Origin: Angiostrongylus vasorum
Lineage: Eukaryota > Nematoda > Chromadorea > Rhabditida > Metastrongylidae
Length of the DNA stretch: 64,000 bases
NCBI GenBank assembly: GCA_018806985.1
Contig: JADANN010000033.1
Coordinates: forward strand, 1,736,001 to 1,800,000
Direction of reading: 5' to 3'
A program made the position numbers and the translations under genes. The notes below the pieces were generated by a model, which was not told the DNA's origin, did not search any database, and saw nothing but the letters and a program-made list of their open reading frames with translations. Below are positions 37,854 to 49,807 of the stretch, in pieces (within the stretch, counting starts at the first letter, position 1; the number at the start of each line of letters is the position of its first letter).

Positions 37854-40800
37854 GACTTTCCTTCTTCCGGCTTCTTCTATATTGGCGTGGATCTGTGTGG
37901 AAACTCGTTGTGATTGAGTTAGTTACATGGACAGTGGGGTGTATGTCACTTGCGTTCATTTATTTGTACTTTGTTAAGGTGAATTTTCAATTTTAACCTT
38001 AAATTAATTTTCCATTATTCAGTTTGTATTAGCTTTACGGTTTCCATAATAGTTACGGTTAATCCATAATATCAATCCCGTTGACGGGTGATTGCTGATA
38101 GCACTGATCGATAGGAAACCAGCTGACAGACAGGCGAAACAAAGGACCCTCATGGTGTGGTGGTGAACGCGTTAGCCCCCGTAAAGGGTAATACCGCGTT
38201 CACTCCTCACTGCAGACACCTTGCAGACACCTGCGGTCCGGAGTTTTGCAAATATCTCAGCACCATTTTGGTTGTATTTCACATAAGGCAGAAAATGGAA
38301 ATTTAACATTGTAATCCATAATAACCAACCATAAATATCCATACACTTCAGTTCTTATACGTTTGTCGATTTATCATTTCTTAATCGTATAGGACGGTGT
38401 GAACAACCAGGAGTACTGTAGTGTGTTGACGAGATTAGACTCGCTGCCCCTCAAGGTGATTGCTAAGGAGTTTTCAATGTTTATAAAAAAAAGAAAACAG
38501 CTATGACCATGCTTTTTGCCTACTGTACAATTTGAAGAGTTCACTGTCTGTGCTACTTGGTTTCACAGCACAAACGTGTATGAGACGATGGATGGACGTT
38601 TACAATTTGCTTGTTTGGCCTGAAAATTTCGCCTTGATGTTCAACTCGTGGTTTTGTGATGAAGCGGTAAGTGTTAATTCTATTTGGTTCCAGGAAGATC
38701 ACTGCAAGAGTATCTAGGTGGTATATGCTTAGTGAGCCATGGGCGCGCGTAGCGCAGTGGTTATACACATGGAATCGATCCCCACCCCACAGGATCACCA
38801 AACTTTCTATCTCTCCGTGGTCGGGACAGATTGGTGCCACACTTGTCTCGGAGTACAGCAACACTGCCTTCATACATCGGTGTCCACCGCAAGTCTTGTA
38901 TAGGGCATAGGCCTTATATGCATTCAGTCACCTCTAACCGTCACCATAACGAAGTCGGGTGTATGGCTCTTGTCCCTCATGGGATTGATAGACGCGGAAC
39001 GCTTTAGCCTTTTTTTCTAGTGAACTGGTTGCATTTTTCCTCAGCATGTGTATTACTCTCGACAATAGAATATGTTAACGAATGTATATGAAAGAAGACT
39101 TTAAAAAACGACCATAATCCTTCAAAGTGTATATTGATCAAACCGTCCAGGAAGTACCAGGTGTTGAAGAACGAATGTAGTGCAGGATTAGTATGGGTCT
39201 TCCAGATCTATCTGTTTATATACCCTTATAGTCATATTGAGCAGCAATGACCTAGATTTCTCGTAGTAAGGTTTAGCAAGGTATTATTGTCCACACGATG
39301 ATGTGTATCCATTATATTCTGAATCGACGTTCAGCAGTGTACAAGCATCCATTATATTCCGAGTCGTTTCGTACTGTCAGAACTTTTGAAGTATACGGAA
39401 TATTCCGCTTAGTTGTTGGACCATGAATGAAATTTAGTGCCATAGCAGTTTGATATCTTACAAATGTAGCACATTTAACTTGCTATTTCCTCAAAACCGA
39501 CCGTTTTTTATATCAGTATGAATAATCAGTACTATTTATAGTGATGGCACTGATCGATAGAAAACTAGCTGAGAGACTGGCAAAATGAAGGGCCCGCATG
39601 GTGTGGTGGTGAACGCGTTAGCCCCTAGAAAGGGTAATAGCGCGTTTGTTCCCCATCGCACACACCTACGGTTCGGAGTTTTGCAAATATCTCAGCGTCG
39701 TTGTGGTTGTATTTCGCATATCCTGCCGTAAAAAAGTGAAGTAGGCAGTAGATAAAAGATTAAATATGGTGATAGTTTTAACTTAGTATTTACTGCCTAC
39801 TCTTTCTAATGCTAGGGTATGTTGCGAAATACAACTTCAAAGATGCTGAGATATTTGCAAAACTCCAGAGCGCAGGTGTTTGCGGTGGGGAACGAACGCG
39901 CTATTATTCTTTCAGGCGGCTAACGCATTCACCACCACACTATTGAAGTTGTAGCGACAGTTTTATAATAACCTCATGTTCACTCAATAGTCTGAGAAAA
40001 CGACCTTCTATGTTCAGTTGTGCGTCGCAAGGGTCTACGTTTAACCGAATATAGCGAATAGACTGTAGAGTTTTCGTCATGGCATTATTGGTGTTTTTAT
40101 AAACATTTCAATAGTTGCCTAACGTTTGGAACAAGTTGCAAAGGCGACGAGGCACCTCAGTTTTTCCGATGTCCTTGGTTGATGGTGGCAATCTTGATGA
40201 CCTTGAAATGCCTTTTATGATAACGCTGTTTGGAATCGATGATGTTTCTTGGCTGTTAGTGCATGAAAAGTTTTACTTTTCGATTCCTGTAGAGAAGCCG
40301 TAATTATGTTTCCCTGCAAAAAAAATCTCTAAACGATACTGAAGAGACAGTTCTGCCACTACAGCAGCGAGGATACACTGTGGGGAAAGACACCAGTAAC
40401 AGGTTTGATTACAACGAGCAGGGAATTGTAGCGTAATGGTCATGATATGCATCAGCAGTTGCTTCGAAGGTAGTTGAATTCTGAATAGCCAGGACACTTT
40501 AATATGTGAACTACGATACATCACTAACGCGAATGCTTGGATGACCCATTCTCATTAATCGTATCAGTATCAATACATTTTCCATTCGTTGTTTTTCCTC
40601 GCTATCGTCTTCCAAGGGCGCGTGTGGAACAGTGGTCGGAGGCTTCCTGCAAACACATACGTGGAATCGAATCGACTCCCGCGCCCATGGGCCACCAAGC
40701 CTTCCATCCCTCCGGGGTCGGCAAATTGGTACCAGACTTGTCTGGGAGGATAGCAGCACTGGCTCGATACATCGGTAGGCCACCGCGAGTCATTTTAAAG

Positions 40801-43800
40801 GCCAGATATGCATTCAATCACCTCGAAACGATGCTTAATGAAGTCGATTGCATGGCGCATCCCTCAGGGATTGGTCAACGCCGAAAGCTTTATCCTTTTT
40901 TATTCGTTGTCTTCCAAATTGCTGATCTGCATATGGATCATAAGTAATACTCACTGAATGTGGAAACAGACTACAACCGGCCGAATATGCGAGCGTTTTC
41001 CCCACTTGACTCAACTACACATATAGTGCAGATCGCAGCATTTCCTTCATTCAGTTCATGGTCTGGCGTCCGTCATGCACTAAAATCTTCACATTTTGCG
41101 TGAGGGTTCGTCTCCCATTTGACGATTTTGCTTTTTCACGAATGTCAGTGGACGCTGGTAAAGTGGAATCCCTGGGTAGTTCTGCTAAAGCGTTCCTAAG
41201 TCTTTGCTACATGTTATCGCAGGCCTTTGTGGATCAGAGAGTATTTTCCTCCTAACAATTTGCCACCTTGGAGTAGGTTAAGATTCTATTGGCCCAGGGC
41301 GGGTAGAGTCTGCGAATATGCGCGCATAACTGAACAAAAGATCTAAGTACTGGGATTCCTGGACCATGCGATCGTGATCACTTTCTTCTGAATTCTTCGC
41401 ACTTGAACTTGAAGAAGACATTCACGAACTGCTTGAATAGTTATGTCGAAAATGCGTACTTTGCACAAGTCGTAGGTAGGTGAATTTTTGGGTACGAAAT
41501 TGTATTAAGATTATAATGATAATAATAGTAGTGATAATGATAATAGTTTTCGGCGATCAGTCCCATAATGGGTGCGCTATTCGTTCGACTTTTTACATGG
41601 TCAGAGGTGTTCCAATGCATATTTGGCATATACAATAACTTACGGTGGCCTCCCGATGTATCAAGCCATTAGTACCGTTATCTTGCCAGACAATTCTGGT
41701 ACCAGTTTCTCGATGCCAGAGGGGTGAAAGGCTTAGTGACCCCCAAGTCACGGGGACGAACCAACGACCACGTATGTATTGCAGGGCCTTTCCAATCACT
41801 GCGCTACACGCGCTTGTAATAATGATAATAACGATAGTAATAGTAATTTATTGTCAGTGGGCTGAGCTCCTTGACATCCTACTAGTTTCGTTCCCCCTAC
41901 TTTTTTCACAATTTTTTTATAACGCTGGATTAAGCGAATGTTTTCCGATATTATCCTTGGTGCTGTTCAAAAATTCTTCAAGCAGTGTAAAAGCGACTAG
42001 TGAACCTCACAATGGGTGATAGTTATCCAGCAAATTTAAGGTAAAATTGATAATTGGGAAAATCCAAGGATTTCAGTTATATTCATTGACAAGCAGTGAT
42101 GTTTTTCATAGTGTCATAAAGAAAGCGTTTATCAGAAACAGTGTCATCATACAAAGTATTATGGCGTAAATACAAGAAAGAAATAGGCAGAACGAATGAC
42201 CTGCATGGTGTGGTGGTGAACGCGTTAGCTCCTCGCAAGAGTAATAGCGCGTTCGTTCCTCACCGCAAACACCTGCGGTCCGTAGTTTTGGAAATATCTC
42301 AGCATCGATGTGGTTGTAAGAAAGCATAATTGTGCAGCCGCTGTTAGAAATACTCCACATCAGAGGTCTTATTATTGAAAATAATCGAAAGAAGCGTGAG
42401 CAGGGAAGTTCTCTATAGTGACATAAAGTAAGCAAGGATTTTTTGTTAGACATAGATGTTCTTATCCAAGTGATCTGAATCCATAGCATCAAACCAGCAG
42501 TTTCCTTTAGCTGGCTCCAGCTACGGCCAGAGCAGTTCGACATTCTGTCTATCGCTACCTGCTGCTCGCTTATATTCTTCTTTTTCGTGATGTGTCAATT
42601 TCCGTGAAGAAGCAGTTTCCAACTTATCAACATCTTATTGACGGCAAACTGCTTACAAAGTAAGTTAGCAATAAATTCATAAGAATACATCGTAGTTCAT
42701 TTGTATGACATGGGTGTGCAAAGTGAGACTTTTTGTCTGGACTAATATAGTACTGGCAAAAAACTGAACTTAGCCCTGGTACTTCCATTAACGTTAGCAA
42801 GAAACATTTTTGATCTCCATACACTAACAAGAAGTCATATAATTTTATTGTTTATTTATTTATAATATAACTTGACATCACATTTATCACATTGCGTGGA
42901 CCCCAGCACGTCTTGTGTTCGGTTCCCTTCTCGCTCCATTCGATACGATCCATGAACTACGGTGGTCTCCGATCTTGTTTGGCGTGTGAGCTCGGCTGCT
43001 GCTTGATGAGTTTTCCATTCTTGTCACGAATGTCACTGAGTGCTCGTGGAGTCGATTCTTTCTGGATTCCGGGACAGTTAAGTTTATGCCAGATTTCTCT
43101 AGCACCAATTTCTTGATCCCAGAGAGATGAAAGTTTGGTGAGTCCAGAGCGCGATCGCATTATTGCCTGGGTGGGATGAATCGTCTGTGTGATGAAAGGC
43201 ATCACTACCACTGCACTACTCTTTCCTCGAATTAATATGACATCTACATGATTTTGATGAGCTTCACAAAGCTCCCAAAGTGTCGTATTGTCCTGCGAAA
43301 TGACCATGAATTTGGATCAGCAAGCTCACAGCTAGTCTTTAAACATAGACTTTGGTCATGTAACTGATTACTTGGCGAAACCTTCCTTACAAAATTTGCG
43401 TCGTAGATCTTCCTAACATGAGATGTAGGTCCTGTAGACAATGGAGTGAAGGTTATATGCCGATCAAGAGAAACGATGACAATACCTGCCGAAATACAAG
43501 TCAGAGTTCATGCGATGACTCCTTATCTCTGTTCAGCCAGATTGAATTATACTTACCATGTACATGTATTTATAAACCAGGTGTAGTGCAGTGGTTAGAG
43601 GTGCGTTAGAATACACAAGTGGTCGTTGGTTCCAAACTATGCTCTGGACAAACCGTGAATTCTATTTCTCTAAGGTCCTCAGGTTGGTGCCAAACTTTTC
43701 TCTGAGGTTGAAAACACTGATTTCATACCCATAAGGCATTGTGTATATCAAATATGCACTTAATAGCATTTAATCAACTTTGCGGTACCGAATTCTTTAT

Positions 43801-46800
43801 CCGTTATACATGTATTTATGCCAATGCATACGTAGACGTACTCCAGATCTTATGCTAAATATCGATTTTGAGAAACACCTGCACTTAAGGGACTATGGAT
43901 ACCATCTACTTGGGAAGCAATTCATGGTTTCCCCCAGCAAATATACCCCTTTTCTCCATAATAGTTCATTAAGCTACTCGTGAATATAATCAACACTTGC
44001 GTTCGCTACATGGTTCGTCGGGCGAACCGTGGGTGATATTTCACCAAAAGTAAACAGATCGATGGAAGACCACGATTAGTTTAAGCGGAGCCAACATATC
44101 CTCTACGAGTCAGTAACTTGTTATATTTTTTATGTCATAAAAAAGTGACATAGGGGTGGAGTAGCGAAGTGGTTAGTGGTGGTGCAGCCCATCAGGAACC
44201 CTGGTTTCAAGTAGAAACGCCCCAAAGGAAAATCCTGAAGCAACGGCCGAAACAATATACAAGGTGTTCGAAGACTTTCGTAGACGATGAAGGCGAGGAA
44301 AACGAATCAGATGCAAGAAGTGCTGGTGGGATCCGCACCGTAAATGTGATGACGGATCATGTAATAATAGTAACGAAAAATTTACCACATAGTGGTTAAC
44401 AAGTCCTAGACCAATTGACATCGAACATATCCATTCTTGTTTTTATTTATTTACACCACTCTTGAGGGCGCGTGTGGCGCAATGGTTGTAGGCGCCACTG
44501 TGACACACGTGGAATCGATCTACGCGCCCATGGCCCACCAAGCCTTCCATCCCTCCGGGGTCGGCAAATTGGTACCGGATTTGTCTGGGAGGACAGTAGC
44601 ACTGACTCGATACATCGGCACATCGGCAGGCCACGGCGAGTCATTGTATAAGGCTAGATATGCATTCAATCACCTCCAACGATGCTTAATGAAATCGAAT
44701 ACCTGGCGCACCCTCAGGGATTGGTCAACGCCGAGAGCTCTGTCCTTTATCCTTTACACTTGCTTATTTATGTTTGTCATATCTTTATGTCTCCTTATCA
44801 CTTTCTATGACCACTGGCGGTCTCATGGACGATGTTCATATTCTAAATGGGGATTAACAGAAACGAGGAAATGACTATTAATTTAGGACGAGGCTTTAAC
44901 CAGATCACTCAATCTATGAAAGAAGCAAAATGATCTGAGTCACCAACTAAAACTTAATACATATTTGATAATAGTCTCGTATCGACACATCACGAATACA
45001 TGCTTTTGATGCCTACATTCTAGAGAAGAACTTGAGGTGATGGAATCGGCTAACATTAATCCCAAGTATTGTCGTTACTGGATGCCACTTCTTTGGATTA
45101 ATCTTCTTATAAAAAGCTACTACAAACCCAGGTGCACTATTTTTTAAATGTTTTAGAAAAATACATAGCGCAAACGTTTCCTAGCTAAAATATTTTCAAG
45201 AGATCATAGTATTTTACTATATGAGCCTATGGTCGGATATCCAGGGAATCATGATGAGGTGAAATTCACAAGATTTCGATGATTGAATGGCTTCCGTCGA
45301 ATCCGACTAGCATAGCTACGATGTAAAAGTAAGTCTCACATACTTACTTGGATACATGGATGGCCCGTCTTCACTGGTTGTGCGGGCCCCAGCATAATTT
45401 CCGTTTTTTTCGGAGTTTTGCTGGTCTAGCCATTGTGGTTCCCTGGAATCCCGAGGTCAGTCTGGCCAAAGTCTGCCCCAGGTCTTCGCCAGCACAGGCA
45501 GTCGCCGGCTTTTGTGGATCAGGACAAGATTTACCACCGTGCGACTAATTTGATACCAGAACAGTAGTGGATCCTGGTAGTGGTTTACTCCCTAGCTGGG
45601 CTTCCTGATGGAAACGCAGGACTCCTCAGCTTGGGAGACCGTGCCGTGAGGATATCTCACCTCAATGTATTCGTGAAAAGTCACATAGTTCTTTATGATT
45701 TATCATTGGAATTATTGGATGTTTTCAATCGCAGCAAAAGTACTACGAAGGAACGAGGTGTGATGGATGAACAACACTTTGGAAAGTTTGTGAAAGAAGT
45801 GAGTATGACGGAGGGATATGTGTGTTCGTTGCATGTTGCTAAGTCATTTCACAACTTTTATACGAATGATTTGTACGAATGACGATTTCTACAGCTGACT
45901 CGCATTCGTGGAATGCTGGGCGACCTTCTTAGTTATGACTGGATACCAATTCCATTGGCGAGCACTCAGGTGGAAGTATTGCTCTTAATTTTAAAGAAGA
46001 CACTTAAATCGAATATAATTACTTTGACTTATAATCGAGATTGTAATCTGAGTGCACGATGCAGCACTGTTGGGTCCAACAAAATTGATGTCATGCCTTC
46101 ATTAATTGGGCGCATGTAACGCAGTGGTTAGAGGAGCCCTCTAATAGATTGAGATCGATCCCACGCCCCAGGTTCCCCAAGCCCTCCATTACTTCGGGGT
46201 TGGCAAATTGGTACCAGATTTGTCTGGGAGGATGGTAGCACTGTCTCGATACATCGGTAGGCGATCGCCTGTCACTTTATGGGCCAGATGTGCATTCAAT
46301 CATCTCTAACGATGTTTAATGAAGTCAAATGTATAGCGCATCCCTCAGGGATTTATCAACTCCGAGAGCTTTGTACTTTATCCTTTTGTTCTCATGGATG
46401 GGCGCAGGTAGCGCAGTAACTAGAGGTGCTCTGCGATATACACTGGATCAACCCACAATTCGATCTCATAATCTAGGCTCACCAAGCCCTCCATCTATCC
46501 AGGGTCGACAAACTGGTATCAGAGGACAGTGCGACATTCGTCTGAGTGAGCACCGGCTTGATACGTCACTAACCCACCGCACGTTATTATAGATCAGATA
46601 TGAATTCAGTAATCTCTAGGATGCTTGACGATGTCGAATACGTTGCGCATCCCTCGGGAATTGATCAACACCGTACGCTTTGTCCTTTTTATCCTCATTA
46701 AGTGCATTTAATCCGTTTTGTTAACCCATAACTACAAACGTGTATTGATCACAATGCATATGGTGTGGAAACAATGACCACTTCCAAGCTGGTTCAATAT

Positions 46801-48648
46801 ATCTCAGCTCACATCGAACTTCATGAATTGTAGTAAGAACCATCACTATTTAAGGATATGCATATTTCTCCATACAAGTTGCAAATTCTGTTATGCTGCC
46901 AATACGAAATTACAGTTTTTTTCGAAGGCAGGAATGTTTTTCTACATCCTTTTGCCTCAACTCTGATTTTTTTCGGGTTCGGAAAGGAATTGAACAAGGA
47001 GGACTTCGTTCAGCGGGAAACTATTCTGCTCCTGAATCTATCTTTGGCTTCTACGGCTGCAATACATAGGCGGAAAATCGTAAAGATCTCGATCATCTCG
47101 ACACAAAGTTCCTTTGAGAATTTTAGCTCTAGATTTTTTGAATCCCCCAAATACTTTAATGAGCGAGCGGTTACTGTCGGTAGTTCAACAACCAGCTACG
47201 GGCGCTATGTGTTGAAAGTGTTACGCTTTCCGTTGTTCTCGATATCTCGTACCATAGCTCATGGATTGCAAAACTACTACTGAAGAGTAAACCAGCACCA
47301 AGTATTTTTCAGAAGACTAGTCAATACATCATTATATACAAGTGATAATCAAAGAGTTCCAAGAAATTGCTCGAAAACTGAATTAATTTCGGCCTGGTCC
47401 TATATATGATACTCCATACAGCTAGTAGCATATACCATCTCTAGATCCCTTCTGGAAATGGTAAATGGTGTATTGAGATATCTCAAAATTGAACATCTAG
47501 AAGATCTCTAGTTGTACTCAGGTGCGTAGTCAGTTTTTTGGCCGTGCTGAACAAGAATGTGATCACCTGGGATTCCTGATGAAAACGCCGGACTCTCAAC
47601 TTGGAAGGCCGTGCTGGGAAAATGAGTCCCCCCGCTGTACATCGCAGCCCTACACCAACACCTCCCAGCCACTATTGGGCGGTAAACCGCGGGGAGGAGC
47701 ACTATGATATAGAGCTAATAACAGAAACGTTATACAGAAACTTCTGACCAGTAATATAAAGCAGTCTTCTTCTAGACGACCACATTTGCTGTCTACTGCT
47801 ACCTTGTTGTGGACGGTGTTCTTCAACATCTTCCTATATGTTTATACGACGACCTGAACATGACTGCTCTGTCAACCCGTTTCGCATTCAGTTTACTGTT
47901 AAACACTGTATATTTAGGTTGGCTTAAATCTAGCCAAGTTATTCTAAATCCATTTGGAGTAGACGATGACGATTATGAGGTAAAGAGATTAAGTGAATAA
48001 GTTGATATGCCGCAGATGTCAGAACTAGTAAGAAGCTAGAGTTCTTTAACGTTCGTTCATCAACGTAAGCTCGAAAACCGCCGGGCCAGTTTCAATCTCA
48101 CTAGTGAGCCTGGTAAATCAGTTTCATTCTACAACTTCTTCTATCCACAAAGCCGCTCCCAACCAATCTTTTCGCCTCGTCTTTAAATAACAATCCATTC
48201 CATTCCCTTGGAACGTGTAAAAACATTCAAATCGAATAGAAGTCGAGTATAAAGTTTACCTCAAAACGAGAAAAATTTCAAGGCTGGTTCGCTAATCGAT
48301 ATGTACCAACGTTCACTAGCAGCGATTCTAACACGTCCGGAAAGTACACTACCTATCGAGAAATATATACATCATCATCTACCACATACTGTCGGCAGTG
48401 CACTAGTTGGGTAAGAATATGAAGTTTTACGTTGCTTGATCTCCATACTGTTGAGAATGGGCGAGAGGAGGAAGGAGGAGGAGGACAGGGGGAGGGGGCG
48501 TTTACTCTTGTTCATCTTAATATCTTTGTATTCATTATGCCCACAAAAATAACTTTGTTACAGCGGATGCAGTGAAACGTCACTGATTGGCTCCATGGCT
48601 AACAAAGTAATGCCGAGTGTCGGACAGGAAATCATTCAAACCATCTGA
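37854..48648 (+). CDS. Bestrophin-family chloride channel, incomplete or decaying
   Basis: Bestrophins are pentameric anion channels of the plasma membrane. Exons in phase: 37854-37978 (LLLYWRGSVWKLVVIEL), 38393-38455, 38538-38666 (LLGFTAQTCMRRWMDVYNLL ... WP), 45735-45798, 45895-45969 (LLSYDWIPIPLASTQ, the bestrophin YDWISIPLVYTQ block), 47776-47979 (YLGWLKSSQ, then NPFGVDDDDYE, the signature NPFGEDDDDFE with its acidic Ca2+-clasp run), 48040-48120 (ENRRASFNL), 48283-48410 and 48564-48648 (TGA). Three things are odd. The expected start MTYEV at 37832 is one base out of frame with the first exon. About 85 residues normally between the WP block and the YDW block are mostly missing. The ~60 residues normally after the DDDD run (NW.IDRN ...) are also missing. 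A repeat A copy begins 80 bp after the third exon. Either exons are hidden by divergence or this is a pseudogene in progress. Confidence 0.78.
38070..38300 (+). mobile_element. Repeat B, forward copy
   Basis: 'cccgttgacgggtgattgct', 'catggtgtggtggtgaacgc', 'ctgcggtccggagttttgca'. The sequence 'gcagacacctt' is duplicated inside. Lies in a bestrophin intron. Confidence 0.75.
38740..39020 (+). mobile_element. Repeat A beside a bestrophin exon
   Basis: Head 'gggcgcgcgtagcgcagtgg' with 'ggaatcgatcccc', 3' end 'gcggaacgctttagcctttt'. It begins 75-80 bp after the exon ending at 38666, at the place where conserved channel sequence should continue. Confidence 0.75.
39540..39965. mobile_element. Two repeat B copies facing each other
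   Basis: 39540-39760 is forward and ends 'gtaggcagtagataaaag'. 39780-39960 is reverse and starts 'atttactgcctactctttct'. The 3' ends are ~20 bp apart, so the locus is a ~420 bp inverted repeat. Confidence 0.75.
40610..40910 (+). mobile_element. Repeat A, full length, well preserved
   Basis: 'gggcgcgtgtggaacagtgg', 'cccgcgcccatgggccacc', 'ggcaaattggtaccagactt', 'gattggtcaacgccgaaagc', tail 'tttatccttttttattc'. Close to the consensus. Confidence 0.85.
41560..41820 (-). mobile_element. Repeat A, diverged
   Basis: Reverse copy with 'ttttcggcgatcagtcccat' at the left, 'catatttggcatatacaata' in the middle and 'ccaatcactgcgctacacgc' at the right. ATT/ATG-rich runs flank it. Confidence 0.65.
42180..42325 (+). 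mobile_element. Repeat B core
   Basis: 'gcatggtgtggtggtgaacg', 'gtaatagcgcgttcgttcct', 'tggaaatatctcagcatcg'. Both ends are lost. Confidence 0.7.
42885..43235 (-). mobile_element. Repeat C copy
   Basis: Reverse head near 43190-43225 ('catcactaccactgcactac'). Body with 'ctcggctgctgcttgatgag' and 'ctagcaccaatttcttgatc', as in the copy at 19850-20215. Confidence 0.65.
43570..43800 (+). mobile_element. Repeat A, strongly diverged
   Basis: 'aggtgtagtgcagtggttag' plus 'aggtgcgttagaatacacaa'; then 'ctcaggttggtgccaaactt' and 'tatcaaatatgcacttaata' match the SINE body. Confidence 0.6.
44150..44390 (+). mobile_element. Repeat C, forward copy
   Basis: Head 'ggggtggagtagcgaagtgg' plus 'ttagtggtggtgcagcccat'; body 'atcctgaagcaacggccgaa' and 'tgttcgaagactttcgtaga'. 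Confidence 0.7.
44460..44765 (+). mobile_element. Repeat A, full length
   Basis: 'gggcgcgtgtggcgcaatgg', 'ggaatcgatctacgcgccc', and the tail 'ctctgtcctttatcctttac'. A short internal duplication 'catcggcacatcggcagg' is visible. Confidence 0.85.
45338..45655 (+). mobile_element. Repeat D truncated, next to a bestrophin exon
   Basis: 'acttggatacatggatggcc' to 'cttgggagaccgtgccgtga'; the usual last ~90 bp are missing. It ends 80 bp before the bestrophin exon 45735-45798, which suggests it landed in, or was cut by, sequence near the acceptor. Confidence 0.75.
46100..46690 (+). mobile_element. Two repeat A copies in tandem
   Basis: 46105-46390 and 46395-46690. The first ends 'gctttgtactttatcctttt' and the next head 'gggcgcaggtagcgcagtaa' follows within about 10 bp. 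Both forward. Confidence 0.8.
46858..47283 (+). other. 141-codon frame inside a bestrophin intron
   Basis: The longest uninterrupted non-repeat frame in this intron, from ATG to TGA; rich in Phe, Ser and Ile, no recognisable domain. It may be a chance frame in AT-rich sequence or a remnant of an insertion. Confidence 0.2.
47565..47700 (+). mobile_element. Repeat D, 3' part
   Basis: 'gggattcctgatgaaaacgc', 'gctgtacatcgcagccctac', 'ggcggtaaaccgcggggagg'. It ends 75 bp before the bestrophin exon at 47776. Confidence 0.7.
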
Positions 48649-48649
48649 G

Positions 48650-49805
48650 ATCTTTCTTTTTTTCTTTTTACAATATAGAGCTACAGATCTTTTAAGTTTG
48701 AAAAAAAGCCACCCCTTTCACCACGTTTCTTTCGGCCTTGGTGCTAACTCAATCAGCCTTTGTTTTATGCTGTTCCTAGGTAGGATTACAACAAAGTGGT
48801 AATAGATTTATTAACTGCTAAATTATGCATCTACAAAATGAATCACCCTTTCAAACTAGTAATGTTAAAAAGCAAATTTTGTTTTTTTTCTAATAGGTAA
48901 TATTCGGCTGATGGGTACTGTAACTTAGTTAGCATGGCAAGATCAACATTCTTTCCAAATCACGGAAGAACATTCAATTTAGCATAAAAGTCAGTTAAAC
49001 CAAACTGTCTTTATCTGGCCAATACGTATTGATCTTGAGACATGATATTTAATGCTTTGTAAAATGCAGAGATTATTCACAATACAGGGATAACTGCTAG
49101 TGCTTAAAGACCGACGCCCGACTTCTTACCTGTGCCTAGCGCACCTATACGACGCTTGGTTCTCCAGCGCTCTGAGTGGAAATCAATTCGTACCAGGCGA
49201 TCTCCTTCTTCCTACCACACATACCAACCATATCTATCTTTCCCATTATCAAACAGTTATTGTGGTATTCTGTTGATAAGAAAAGGAATTAGTCACTGAA
49301 GGACGCATGGACATTCTAGACCATTTCCCAACTGTGACACTCTCACTGTTTTTTTCCTTCCCAACTAGCAAAAGTTTGTGACTTGACAAACGTACTCGTT
49401 CGAAAGACAGTTTTTTCTATATATTATTAAGCATAGAGATTAGTTTTTCCGGTCCACACATGGTAAAATGTTACGTGTTACGTAGTTGATAATTTGGACA
49501 CTTGTACAGAGCAAAAAGCCCATGTACGACAACACAAAGGACCTAAATGAAAATGAGCCAGTATCAGTTTTACGCTGATCGGTCCACTTCACTACGAAAT
49601 CAACTGACGTCGGTCTCTAAGTCTTAAACGAAAAGCACATATTTACAGCGTAGTAGATGTACAACTGTTATAAAGTAACAACTGAGAAAAAAACGTCTGA
49701 ATTGTACCCGTAAGATATTGTAGAGCAACGAGTGGAAAGATGATAAACAACAAGAAATGTAGAAATGCTAAAATAAGCTACCAGGAAGAAAAGTGGTGAG
49801 AATAT
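48650..49805. other. Region between convergent bestrophin and copine genes
   Basis: AT-rich, with no gene, no main-family repeat and no RNA recognised. Both 3' UTRs should lie here. Confidence 0.45.
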
Positions 49806-49807
49806 GA

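Noticed and set aside
38667..38693. 27-nt intron after the third bestrophin exon
   Set aside because: Donor and acceptor motifs exist but 27 nt is too short for an ordinary nematode intron, and the next frame stops after seven codons.
40115..40303. Candidate middle exon of the bestrophin (a CPWLMVAILMTLKC-like reading)
   Set aside because: Slight similarity to the PWVWFANLSMKAW block, but the frame stops before any usable donor and the phases do not fit the neighbouring exons.
41058..41255. 65-codon frame in a bestrophin intron
   Set aside because: Parts recall the body of repeat C ('ccgtcatgcactaaaatctt'); no channel motif.
44437..44874. 145-codon frame starting MFLFIYTTLEGACGAM
   Set aside because: It is the translation of a repeat A copy plus flank; the same peptide-like stretch recurs at 40537-40947 in another copy.
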